64,000 nt of DNA, taken from positions 62,001-126,000 of the forward strand of contig CAZLHO010000001.1 of the NCBI GenBank assembly GCA_964559455.1, given 5' to 3'. Positions 48,032 through 55,608 of the stretch are shown in pieces; the first letter of the stretch is position 1; each line of letters starts with the position of its first letter. Below the pieces are notes generated by a model. It was not told the origin of the DNA. It saw only the letters and a list, made by a program, of their open reading frames with translations, and ran no database searches. The translations under genes were made by a program, and so were the position numbers. This DNA is from CAZLHO01 sp964559455 (GTDB taxonomy: Bacteria; Krumholzibacteriota; Krumholzibacteriia; LZORAL124-64-63).

Positions 48032-48298
48032 TCAGCGTCCGCCGCGGGCGACGACCTTGGCGCTCTCCTGCTCGCGGCGGCGGCGTTCGACCGTCTCGCG
48101 CTCCTGCTCCAGCCGCCGCCAGTCGTCCACGATGCCCGTCTTGTAGATCAGGGCCAGCATCGAGGCGACGCCGTAGAAGACCAGATAGGCGATCACCGCC
48201 CGCTTGACGGTCACCAGGAGACCGTAGTCCTGCCAGAGGCAGACCAGCATGGCGGTCAGGGCGGCGGCGATGGCCACGGTGTTGACGAATTTCTGCAT
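48032..48298 (-). CDS. Small two-helix membrane protein between flhF and fliA
   Basis: An 88-residue protein with two membrane helices (residues ~6-22 and ~35-53) and a charged C-terminal helix (DDWRRLEQERETVERRRREQES), probably cytoplasmic and coiled. The ATG (48296-48298) has GGAGGT 5 nt upstream, so translation is likely. It occupies the place where flhG (ylxH) is found in related operons. Function unknown. Confidence 0.7.
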   Translation of the reverse strand: MQKFVNTVAIAAALTAMLVCLWQDYGLLVTVKRAVIAYLVFYGVASMLALIYKTGIVDDWRRLEQERETVERRRREQESAKVVARGGR

Positions 48299-48312
48299 CC
48301 CCTACCTCCAGC

Positions 48313-49416
48313 TCACGAGGCCCGGGCCACGGCGGATGCCGGCGCCAGACCGACGGCCAAGACGTGCTTGAGGAGATCCTCCGCGGTCGGCAGCGACGGC
48401 GCGGCTTCGGGCCAGCGCCCCCCGGCGGCCAGGGACACCGGCACGGCGACCGCGGCCAGCAGGTCCGCCAGGCGCCCCGGGCGTCGGGTGCGGTCCAGCC
48501 GGGTCAGGGCCACCCAGTCGCATTCCCAGTCCCGCCGGGCCGTCGCGGCCGCGGCCAGCACGGGCTCCTCGACATCCATCGCGACCACCAGATGCCGATG
48601 CATGGCCTCCAGGCCGGCGAGCTGCGCGCGCAACTCCGGGTCGTCCCGCATCGGCGTCGCGTCCAGGGCCGGCGTGTCGATCAGGACGGCGTCGTAGCCG
48701 TCGAAATAGGCGCGGCTGCGCTCGAGCTGCCCGCTCTCGCGGATGACCGCGGCGTCGTAGCCGTGCGTGGCGGCCTCGTGCTGCAGCCGCCGGACGTCGC
48801 CGTCGTGGCGAGGCATCAGCAACAGCACCAGCACCCGGCGGCCCGCATCCCGCAGGCGCGCCGCGGCGCCGAGCACGAGTTCGGTCTTGCCGACGCCTGT
48901 CTGGCCCAGGAAGAGATGGCTGCCGGCGATATCCTCCCAGCTTCCGCCGCTGGCGCGCAGCAGGCTGCGCAGATGGTGGGTGGGCTCGCGCCCGGCGCTC
49001 TCGGCGGCGTAGAGACGGGCCAGACGGGCCACGGTCTGTTCGCCGGCGCCGGTGGCGCGCAGGGGTCCGGCCAGCGGGTAGGCGGCGACGATCGGATCCG
49101 CTTCCGTCGCCTCGCTCTCGTCATGGCGGCGTTCCAGGTCCCGGGCCATGGCCTCGAGCCGGGCCACCTCGGCCGCCAGGGCCGCCGTCACCTCGCCCGC
49201 GGCGGGAACGGCTTCCGCCGACCCGTCGCCGGCCGCCACCAGGACCTCGATCTCGCGCCTGCGGCCCAGCCCCTCCCCTTCGGAGCGATAGACCGTGCGG
49301 CTGCCGACGATGCGGGCCTCTGCGCCGTGCTCCCGGCGCACGTTGCGCAGCGCCTCGCTCAGCGAGTCGCCGCGCACCCGGATCAGGTTCGGGTCATCCG
49401 GCTGCCTGTACTGCAT
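48313..49416 (-). CDS. flhF: Flagellar biosynthesis SRP-family GTPase FlhF, divergent
   Basis: FlhF sets the number and position of flagella together with FlhG. The 367-residue protein has the N-terminal B domain (RVRGDSLSEALRNVRREHGAEARIVGSR), an N domain near 125-165 and the GTPase domain with P-loop GQTGVGKT (171-178). Later G motifs are altered: DTPA (247-250) in place of DTAGR and TRLD (305-308) in place of TKLDE, so GTP hydrolysis or dimer formation may differ. Its ATG overlaps the flhA end by 23 nt and has GGGAG upstream. No flhG follows. Confidence 0.88.
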   Translation of the reverse strand: MQYRQPDDPNLIRVRGDSLSEALRNVRREHGAEARIVGSRTVYRSEGEGLGRRREIEVLVAAGDGSAEAVPAAGEVTAALAAEVARLEAMARDLERRHDESEATEADPIVAAYPLAGPLRATGAGEQTVARLARLYAAESAGREPTHHLRSLLRASGGSWEDIAGSHLFLGQTGVGKTELVLGAAARLRDAGRRVLVLLLMPRHDGDVRRLQHEAATHGYDAAVIRESGQLERSRAYFDGYDAVLIDTPALDATPMRDDPELRAQLAGLEAMHRHLVVAMDVEEPVLAAAATARRDWECDWVALTRLDRTRRPGRLADLLAAVAVPVSLAAGGRWPEAAPSLPTAEDLLKHVLAVGLAPASAVARAS

Positions 49417-51505
49417 GTCTCTCTCCCTCGATCGATACGGTTCCGGCCGACTGGATGCGCGCCGTCGGCGCGACCTCCGTGTAGCCGATCACGGCCAGGC
49501 TCGGGAACGAAGGCTCGATGAGCCGCTTGACGAAGACGCGCATCGGCGTCGGGACCAGCAGCACCGGCGGCATTCCCCGCCCGTAGGCCGCTTGCAGGGT
49601 CCGTTCCAGACGCTGCAGGAATTTCTGGGCCAGCCCCGGATCGAGGACGACGGCCCCGGAGCGGTCCGATTCGGCCGCGGCCTGGGCCAGGGACTGCTCC
49701 AGCTGGGGCTGCAGCGAGATCACATGGATGAATCCGTCCGCCTCGGAGTACTGGGCGCTGATCGTCCGCCGCAGCGCTTCGCGGACCTTCTCGGTCAGCT
49801 GGTCGACTCCCGCCCCCGTCGGCGCGAAATTGGCCAGCGTCTCGAGGATGGTGACGATGTCCTTGACCGGGATCCGCTCGTGCAGCAGCGACTTCAGGAC
49901 GTTGTGCAGGGTGTTGACGGGCACCTTGTCCGGAATCAATTCCTCGATCAGGGCCGGGGCGAAGTCGCGCACCGACTCGCAGATGTCCTTGACGTCCTGC
50001 CGCGAGAGGAGCTCGTCGGCGTGGCCGCGGATGATCTCGCTGAGATGGGTCGAGAGCACGGCGGCGGGCTCGACGACGGTGTAGCCCTCCATCTCGGCGG
50101 CGGGCCGCCGGTCGCGCTCGATCCAGACCGCGGGCAGGCCGAAGGCGGGCTCGGTGGTGTCGATGCCGGAGATGCCGGCGGCGCCCGGGGTCGTGGACAT
50201 CGCCAGCAGGCGGTCCGCCACGAGTTCGGCCCGGGCGATCGGCACGCCCTTGAGCTTGATCACGTAGGCGCTGGCGTCCAGCTGCAGGTTGTCGCGCACG
50301 CGCACCGGATGCACGAAGACGCCCAGCTCGGCACCGATCTGACGGCGGATGTTCGTGATCCGCTCCAGCAGGTCGCCGCTGCGGGCCTCGTCGACCAGGG
50401 GCAGCAGGCCGTAGCCCAGCTCCAGCTCCAGGGCGTCGAGCACGAAGATGTCGGCGTGTCGCGACGAAGGCTCAGCGGCGGCCTCGGCGACCGAGGCGGC
50501 GGCGGCCTCCTCGGACTCGGTCGCCTCACGCACGCGCCGCACGCGCCCGATCAGCAGGCGCCCGACGACGGCCATCAACGCGGCCAGGGTCAGGAAGGGA
50601 GCCGTGGGCAGGCCGGGGATCAGGCCGAAGACGGCGATCGCCGCCGCGGCCAGGTAGACGGCCTTGCCCTGGCTGAAGATCTGCATCGTCAGGGTCTGGC
50701 CCAGGTTCAGGTTGCTGGTCTGTCGCGTGACGACCATGCCGGCCGCGGTCGAGATCAGCAGGGCGGGGATCTGGCTGACCAGGCCGTCGCCGACCGTCAG
50801 GATCGTGAAGCGGCGCAGGGACTCGCCGGCGCTCATGTCCAGCTGGAGCATGCCGACGATGAAGCCGCCGACGATGTTGATCAGCGTGATGACGATGCCG
50901 GCGATGGCGTCGCCGCGCACGAATTTGCTGGCGCCGTCCATGGCGCCGAAGAACTCGGCCTCGGACGTCACCTGCTTGCGGCGCTCGCGCGCCTCGCGCT
51001 CGTTGATCAGGCCGGCGTTCAAGTCGGCGTCGATGGCCATCTGCTTGCCCGGCATGGCGTCCAGGGTGAAGCGCGCCGCGACCTCGGCGATGCGCCCGGA
51101 GCCCTTCGTGATCACCACGAACTGCACGACGACCAGGATCGCGAAGACGATGATGCCGATGACGTAGTTTCCGCCGACCACGAAGTCGCCGAAGCTCTGG
51201 ATCACCCGCCCGGCGGTGGCCGTGCTCAGGATCAGCCGCGTCGAGGCGACGTTCAGCGACAGCCGGAAGAGCGTGACCATCAGCAGCAGGGACGGGAAGC
51301 TCGAGAACTGCAGCGGCTCGCGCAGGTAGAGCGAGACCAGCAGGATCACCACCGCGAAGGCGATGTTGAAGGTCAGCAGCAGGTCCAGCGCCAGGGGCGC
51401 GACGGGCAGCACCATCAGCCCGATCACCGCCACGACGGCCAGGGCGCTCATGATGTTGCTGTTGGCCAGCAACAGATCGCGGTCGATGCCCTTCTGCGAC
51501 TCCAA
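49394..51505 (-). CDS. flhA: Flagellar type III export protein FlhA
   Basis: FlhA is the core export gate of the flagellar secretion system. The 703-residue protein has eight predicted N-terminal membrane segments (to about residue 330) and a large cytoplasmic domain. The FHIPEP-family signature RFTLDAMPGKQMAIDADLNAG lies near 150-172. The start is TTG (51503-51505), decided by AGGAG 6 nt upstream and by the normal family N-terminus. It lies 9 nt after flhB. Confidence 0.96.
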   Translation of the reverse strand: MESQKGIDRDLLLANSNIMSALAVVAVIGLMVLPVAPLALDLLLTFNIAFAVVILLVSLYLREPLQFSSFPSLLLMVTLFRLSLNVASTRLILSTATAGRVIQSFGDFVVGGNYVIGIIVFAILVVVQFVVITKGSGRIAEVAARFTLDAMPGKQMAIDADLNAGLINEREARERRKQVTSEAEFFGAMDGASKFVRGDAIAGIVITLINIVGGFIVGMLQLDMSAGESLRRFTILTVGDGLVSQIPALLISTAAGMVVTRQTSNLNLGQTLTMQIFSQGKAVYLAAAAIAVFGLIPGLPTAPFLTLAALMAVVGRLLIGRVRRVREATESEEAAAASVAEAAAEPSSRHADIFVLDALELELGYGLLPLVDEARSGDLLERITNIRRQIGAELGVFVHPVRVRDNLQLDASAYVIKLKGVPIARAELVADRLLAMSTTPGAAGISGIDTTEPAFGLPAVWIERDRRPAAEMEGYTVVEPAAVLSTHLSEIIRGHADELLSRQDVKDICESVRDFAPALIEELIPDKVPVNTLHNVLKSLLHERIPVKDIVTILETLANFAPTGAGVDQLTEKVREALRRTISAQYSEADGFIHVISLQPQLEQSLAQAAAESDRSGAVVLDPGLAQKFLQRLERTLQAAYGRGMPPVLLVPTPMRVFVKRLIEPSFPSLAVIGYTEVAPTARIQSAGTVSIEGERHAVQAAG

Positions 51506-51514
51506 GATCGTCTC

Positions 51515-52576
51515 CTAGGACTTCTTCAGCCGGTAGACGTAGGCCAGGACCTCGGCGACGGCCTGGTAGAGGACGTCGGGGATGAAGTCCCCCACCTTGG
51601 CGGTCTTGTAGAGACCCCGCGCCAGCGGCTTGTTCTCGATGACGGGCACGCGCGCGTCGCGGGCGATGCCCTTGATCCTCTGCGCCAGGTGGTCCTGGCC
51701 CTTGGCCAGCACCTTCGGCGCCATGTCGCCCGGCTCGTAGCGCAGCGCGACGGCGAAGTGCGTCGGGTTGGTGACCACGACGTCGGCCCGCGGCACGTCG
51801 GCGAGCATCCGCCGGCGGGCGGTCTCGATCTGGATCGCGCGGATGCGCGCCTTGATCTGGGGGTCGCCCTCCAGGTCCTTGTACTCTTCCTTCACTTCCT
51901 GCCGGCTCATGCGCACGTTGTCCTCGTACTGCCACTTCTGGAAGGCCCAGTCCACGATGCTCAGCGCGGCCAGCATGACCAGGATCCGGAAGACCAGCTT
52001 GGCCAGCGACATGCGGCCCACGGCCGCGGCGCCCTCGATCGGCAGCAGGCCCAGGCCGGCCAGCTCCGGCTGCAGACCGCTGATCGTCTTCCAGGCGATC
52101 AGCGCGATCAGCCCGAACTTGATCAGGTTCTTCAGCAGCTCGAAGCCGGCGCGCTTGCCGACGATCCCCTTCAGCCCGTTGACCGGGTTCAGGTTCTCCC
52201 AGCGGAAGGCCATGGCCGAGGCGCTGGGATGCCAGCCGACCTGGATCAGGTTGGCGGCCAGGCCGGCCACCATCACCGCCACCAGGAAGGGGGCCAGGGT
52301 CTTGAGCACCACCGCGCCGTTGCCGCCGAGGATGGCGGCCAGGGCCCCGGGCAGGTCCGGCCGCAGGACGTGGGCCTGGCCGAACAGGTAGACGGCGTTG
52401 ATGCCCAGGGTGCGACCCATGTGGCCGGTGCCGAGCAGCAGGAGGCTGAAGGCCCCGAGCAGCACCAGCGTGCTGTTGACCTCCTGGCTCAGGGTGACCT
52501 GTCCCCGTTCGCGCGCCTTCTCCCGGCGCCTCGGAGTCGCCCTCTCCGTCCTGTCGCCGCCCGGTGCGTCCGCCAT
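51515..52576 (-). CDS. flhB: Flagellar type III export switch protein FlhB
   Basis: FlhB has four membrane segments and a cytoplasmic domain that switches export specificity from rod/hook to filament proteins after self-cleavage. The cleavage motif NPTH is at 270-273 (VVVTNPTHFAVAL), intact. The N-terminal ERATPRRREKARERGQV and the linker KEEYKDLEGDPQIKARIR are typical. At 353 residues the length is normal. The ATG has GGAGGAGGT upstream. Confidence 0.97.
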   Translation of the reverse strand: MADAPGGDRTERATPRRREKARERGQVTLSQEVNSTLVLLGAFSLLLLGTGHMGRTLGINAVYLFGQAHVLRPDLPGALAAILGGNGAVVLKTLAPFLVAVMVAGLAANLIQVGWHPSASAMAFRWENLNPVNGLKGIVGKRAGFELLKNLIKFGLIALIAWKTISGLQPELAGLGLLPIEGAAAVGRMSLAKLVFRILVMLAALSIVDWAFQKWQYEDNVRMSRQEVKEEYKDLEGDPQIKARIRAIQIETARRRMLADVPRADVVVTNPTHFAVALRYEPGDMAPKVLAKGQDHLAQRIKGIARDARVPVIENKPLARGLYKTAKVGDFIPDVLYQAVAEVLAYVYRLKKS

Positions 52577-52608
52577 CCCTCACCTCCTCCGTGGTCCGCG
52601 TATCAGGC

Positions 52609-53394
52609 TCAGGCCCGCAGGGCCCCGAGCGCTCCGGCCATTTCCTCGGCCATGCTTCCGAGCAGGCCGGCGAAGATCTCGTTGAAGAAGACCAGCGAGA
52701 AGCCCACCGCCGCCAGTCCGACCGCGATCTTGATCGGCAGGCCGACGATCAGGATGTTCAGCTGGGGCACCGTCTTGACGAGCACGCCCATGGCGGCGCT
52801 GACCAGCAGCAGCACGATGATGCAGGGCGCGGCGATCTGCAGGCCGACCCTGAAGAAGGCCGAGAAGCGTCCGACCACGTGCCAGGCGCCGGCGTCCGCG
52901 GCCAGGCCGCCGAAGGGCGGCAGGATCCGGAAGGAGTCGACCAGGGCCGCCAGCACGACGTGGTGGGCGTCGAGGGTGAAGAAGAGGATCACCGCCAGCA
53001 GGTAGTAGAGCTGCGAGACGGCGGACATCTGGGTGCCGCTGGTGGGGTCGAAGGCCCGCAGCAGGCTGAAGCCCATCTGCATGCTCACGATCTCGCCCGC
53101 GAACTGGACCGCGGCGAAGGGGATGGCCACGGCGAAGGCCAGCAGGGCGCCGGCGACCGCCGACGTCACGGCCTCGCCGGCCACGGCCCGCCAGTCCAGC
53201 AGGTCGGCCGCCGCTCCGGCCGGCAGCGGCAGGGTCGGCGCCACGGCCGCGGCCATGGCCACGGCCAGCGCCAGGCGCCACAGCACCGGCACGGTCCGCG
53301 CCGACAGCAGCGGCAGCAGGCCGAAGAGGATCCCCAGCCGCAACGCCACCACGGCGGTCAGCGCGATGCGGGACATGTCGATCGTGAAGTCCAC
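52609..53394 (-). CDS. fliR: Flagellar biosynthetic protein FliR
   Basis: FliR is a membrane subunit of the FliPQR export gate. The 261-residue protein has about six hydrophobic segments, with the signature GEIVSMQMGFSLLRAFDPTSG near 100-120 and NILIVGLPIKIAVGL near 215. The GTG start (53392-53394) has GAGGGG 3-4 nt upstream. It lies between fliQ and flhB in the usual fliPQR-flhBA order. Confidence 0.95.
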   Translation of the reverse strand: MDFTIDMSRIALTAVVALRLGILFGLLPLLSARTVPVLWRLALAVAMAAAVAPTLPLPAGAAADLLDWRAVAGEAVTSAVAGALLAFAVAIPFAAVQFAGEIVSMQMGFSLLRAFDPTSGTQMSAVSQLYYLLAVILFFTLDAHHVVLAALVDSFRILPPFGGLAADAGAWHVVGRFSAFFRVGLQIAAPCIIVLLLVSAAMGVLVKTVPQLNILIVGLPIKIAVGLAAVGFSLVFFNEIFAGLLGSMAEEMAGALGALRA

Positions 53395-53401
53395 GTTCCC
53401 C

Positions 53402-53665
53402 TCACATGCCCGCGATGCGTTCGAAGATGCCGTTGGTGAAGCCCGTCATCTGGCGGATCAGCCAGGGCAGGGTCACCAGCATCGCCAGGAACACGGCGAT
53501 GATCTTCGGCACGAAGGTCATGGTCATCTCGTTGATGTGGGTCGCCGCCTGGACGATGCTGATCACCAGGCCGACGACCATGCCGGCGGCGAGCATCGGA
53601 CCGGCCACCAGCAGGGTGGTGCGCAGGGCCAGCTGTCCAAGTTCGACCACGCTCTCGGGAGTCAT
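53402..53665 (-). CDS. fliQ: Flagellar biosynthetic protein FliQ
   Basis: FliQ is an 87-residue, two-helix membrane subunit of the export gate. The pattern ESVVELGQLALRTTLLVAGPML, LVISIVQAATHINEMTMTFVPKI is the full family signature. AAGGA lies 8 nt before the ATG. Confidence 0.97.
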   Translation of the reverse strand: MTPESVVELGQLALRTTLLVAGPMLAAGMVVGLVISIVQAATHINEMTMTFVPKIIAVFLAMLVTLPWLIRQMTGFTNGIFERIAGM

Positions 53666-53708
53666 CCGTCGCGTCCTTTCGATGACCCGGTCCGCGTTCC
53701 GCTCCGGC

Positions 53709-54482
53709 CTACTGGAAGGCCATCACCAGCGATCGGGTGATCAGGTACCAGCCGTCCACCAGCACGAAGAGCAGCACCTTGAAGGGCAGGCTGATCAGCA
53801 CCGGCGGCAGCATCATCATGCCCATGGACATCAGGACCGACGCCACGACCATGTCGATGATCAAGAACGGCAGGAAAAGCACGAAGCCCATCTGGAAGGC
53901 CGTCTTCAGCTCGCCCAGGATGAAGCTCGGAATGACCACGAGCATCGACAGCTCCTCGGGGGTCTCCGGCGCCTCCTTCCCGGTGAGCTCCAGGAAGAGG
54001 GCCACGTCCTTCTCCCGCACCTGGCGCAGCATGAAGTCCTTCAACGGCGACTGGGCGCGGCCGAAGGCCTCGGACTGCGTGATCTCCTCGTTCAGATAGG
54101 GCTGCAGGGCGCCCTGGTTGATCTGCTGGAAGACGGGCGCCATGATCACGACCGTCAGGAAGAGGGCCAGCCCGACCAGGATCTGGTTCGCGGGCATCTG
54201 GTTGGTGCCCAGGGCCTGGCGCAGGAATCCGAGCACGATCACGATGCGCGTGAAGCTGGTGAGCAGGACCAGGAAGGCCGGCGCCAGCGAGAGCACCGTC
54301 ATCAGCAGGACGATCTCGATGGCCACGTCCATGCGCGCGCCGCCGTCCTCCCCCAGGTTGAGGGTGAGCCCCGGGCCGGCCGGCTGGGCCGGCCCGGAGT
54401 CCACCTGCGCCATGGAGGGAACCGCGGCGACCATCAAGGTGATCCAGAGCGTCACTGCAATGATCCCCGAGCGTCTCAGCAA
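53709..54482 (-). CDS. fliP: Flagellar biosynthetic protein FliP
   Basis: FliP is the main FliPQR gate subunit. The 257-residue precursor starts with a signal peptide (LRRSGIIAVTLWITLMVAAVPSMA) and has LTSFTRIVIVLGFLRQALGTNQMPANQILVGLALFLT and SFILGELKTAFQMGFVLFLPFLIIDMVVASVLMSMGM, the two family signatures. The TTG start (54480-54482) is decided by GGAGG 6 nt upstream and by the signal peptide; the open frame upstream to 54773 is GC-rich shadow. It begins a new transcript behind a sigma54 promoter instead of being coupled to fliO. Confidence 0.95.
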   Translation of the reverse strand: MLRRSGIIAVTLWITLMVAAVPSMAQVDSGPAQPAGPGLTLNLGEDGGARMDVAIEIVLLMTVLSLAPAFLVLLTSFTRIVIVLGFLRQALGTNQMPANQILVGLALFLTVVIMAPVFQQINQGALQPYLNEEITQSEAFGRAQSPLKDFMLRQVREKDVALFLELTGKEAPETPEELSMLVVIPSFILGELKTAFQMGFVLFLPFLIIDMVVASVLMSMGMMMLPPVLISLPFKVLLFVLVDGWYLITRSLVMAFQ

Positions 54483-54533
54483 TTCCTGCCTCCGGTGTCC
54501 AGTCGCTTCGTGCGATTCCTCGCGGTCACCATC

Positions 54534-54548
54534 GCAACGCCCGTGCCA
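54534..54548 (-). promoter_or_regulatory. sigma54 (-24/-12) promoter for fliP block
   Basis: On the minus strand TGGCACG (54542-54548), 4 nt and TTGC (54534-54537) match the sigma54 consensus TGGCACG-N4-TTGC exactly, with the required 10 nt between GG and GC. The predicted start is about 54522, 40 nt before the fliP TTG and ahead of its Shine-Dalgarno. It lies in the only gap over 300 bp in the window. An activator of the right family is encoded at 44576-46078. Confidence 0.8.
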
Positions 54549-54756
54549 TGGTCCGGCTCGGCCCGCGTCCTTCCCCGACGGCTGCCGGACGTGGATCCGC
54601 GGCCCTAGCGGGCTTGATGACAACGAGTTGGAGGATTTTCTTGAAGTGGCGTCCGGCGCGGGCCGCGGGGACGGAACGGGCACGGGCACGGCGCTGCGGA
54701 CGGGTTCCGGCCAGGAGTTGGTCAGGATCGTTTCAGGCGGGAGGAAGGGGAAGAAG
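54549..54756. other. Intergenic stretch between fliO terminator and fliP promoter
   Basis: The whole fliO-fliP gap is 54483-54812 (330 bp). Besides the hairpin and the sigma54 promoter listed separately, this middle part shows no gene with a ribosome site and no repeat I can define. It is in the right position, about 15-230 bp upstream of the -24 box, for activator (enhancer) sites, but I cannot recognise one. Open frames here on both strands have the look of GC-rich shadow. Confidence 0.5.
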
Positions 54757-54807
54757 GCCGGTCCGCCCCGCACGGGCGAGGGGGATGAGACGCGGGGCGA
54801 GACCGGC
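54757..54807 (-). terminator. Long terminator-like hairpin directly after fliO
   Basis: Arms GCCGGTC (54757-54763) and CGCCCCGC (54764-54771) pair with GACCGGC (54801-54807) and GCGGGGCG (54792-54799), a 15-bp stem with one bulged base at 54800 and a 20-nt loop. It starts 5 nt after the fliO stop codon (54813-54815) and is followed on the minus strand by the pyrimidine run CTTCTTCCCCTTCC. It probably ends the fliJ-to-fliO transcript. Confidence 0.7.
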
Positions 54808-54812
54808 GCATT

Positions 54813-55190
54813 TCAGGAAGAGTCGTCCCCGCGCCGGCCCAGCAGCCGGGCGACGAGGCCGGAGAGGGGTGCGGGCGTCGCCGCGCGGACCGCCTCGTAG
54901 TCGACCAGGGAATCCTCCCCCAGCCGCACCAGGCCGCCCTCGCAGCGGTAGACATAGTGCACGCGGTCGCCGAGGCGCACGATCTGCAGCTCGCGGCGCA
55001 GGCCCAGAGGCTCCACCCTCAACAGGTCGGCCAGTCCGGAGCCGGGCCGCTGCAGGCGGCCCAGCAGCCGCAGGCAGAGGATCAGCAACGCCAGCACCGC
55101 GATCACGGCGCCCAGCGCCCCGAACCACGAGAAGCCGCCGCCTCCCAGCTGGGAGACGCCGACCGACAGGCTGTCCGCGGCCGCGTTCAT
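54813..55190 (-). CDS. fliO: Flagellar protein FliO
   Basis: FliO helps assemble the FliP ring. The 125-residue protein has a short N-terminal periplasmic part, one membrane helix (residues ~22-43, FGALGAVIAVLALLILCLRLL) and a small beta-rich cytoplasmic domain (LLRVEPLGLRRELQIVRLGDRVHYV) typical of FliO/FliZ. It lies 1 nt after fliN; the Shine-Dalgarno is weak, so coupling is likely. It is followed by a hairpin rather than by fliP. Confidence 0.88.
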   Translation of the reverse strand: MNAAADSLSVGVSQLGGGGFSWFGALGAVIAVLALLILCLRLLGRLQRPGSGLADLLRVEPLGLRRELQIVRLGDRVHYVYRCEGGLVRLGEDSLVDYEAVRAATPAPLSGLVARLLGRRGDDSS

Positions 55191-55191
55191 C

Positions 55192-55605
55192 TCAGCCCAG
55201 CTTCTTGATGCGGTCGACGCGGTTCAGGAGCTTCGTGATCCGCACGCCGAACTGGTCGTCGACCACCACGACCTCGCCGGTGGCGAGCAGGGCGCCGTTG
55301 ACCATGATGTCGACGGGCTCGCTGGCCTGCTTCTCCAGGGGCACGACGGCCCCGGAAGCCAGGTTCAGGATGTCGCGGATCTTCATCCGGGTCCGCCCCA
55401 GCTCGACCGTGACCTTCAGGTTCACGTCCAGCAGCAGGTCGATGCCGGCCGGATCCGACGCGGCGGCGAGGGCCTCGGCGTCCTCGGCGGCAGGGGTCCC
55501 GTTCCGCGGGGCCGGAGCCGCGGTCTCGGCCGCGGGTTCCGCGGTCGCCACGCCCAGGTCGTCGGCCAGGTCCCGGTTCTCTTCGGTCAGGTTCTCGGTC
55601 GCCAT
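55192..55605 (-). CDS. fliN: Flagellar motor switch protein FliN
   Basis: FliN forms the lower C-ring with FliM and contributes to switching and export-substrate docking. The 137-residue protein has an Ala/Glu-rich N-terminal tail and a C-terminal SpoA (SpoIIIA/FliN) domain from about 55 (LLLDVNLKVTVELGRTRMKIRDILNLASGAVVPLEKQASEPVDIMVNG). The Shine-Dalgarno GAGGAGG lies in the last codons of fliM. Confidence 0.96.
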   Translation of the reverse strand: MATENLTEENRDLADDLGVATAEPAAETAAPAPRNGTPAAEDAEALAAASDPAGIDLLLDVNLKVTVELGRTRMKIRDILNLASGAVVPLEKQASEPVDIMVNGALLATGEVVVVDDQFGVRITKLLNRVDRIKKLG

Positions 55606-55608
55606 CGC

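Noticed and set aside
49295..53005. 1236-codon open frame on the plus strand opposite flhF-flhA-flhB
   Set aside because: It is antisense to well-recognised flagellar genes and its translation is rich in Gln, His, Asp and Arg runs, typical of the opposite strand of GC-rich genes.
54483..54773. 97-codon upstream extension of fliP
   Set aside because: FliP homologues start at the signal peptide; the TTG at 54482 has a good Shine-Dalgarno, and the extension would cover the sigma54 promoter.
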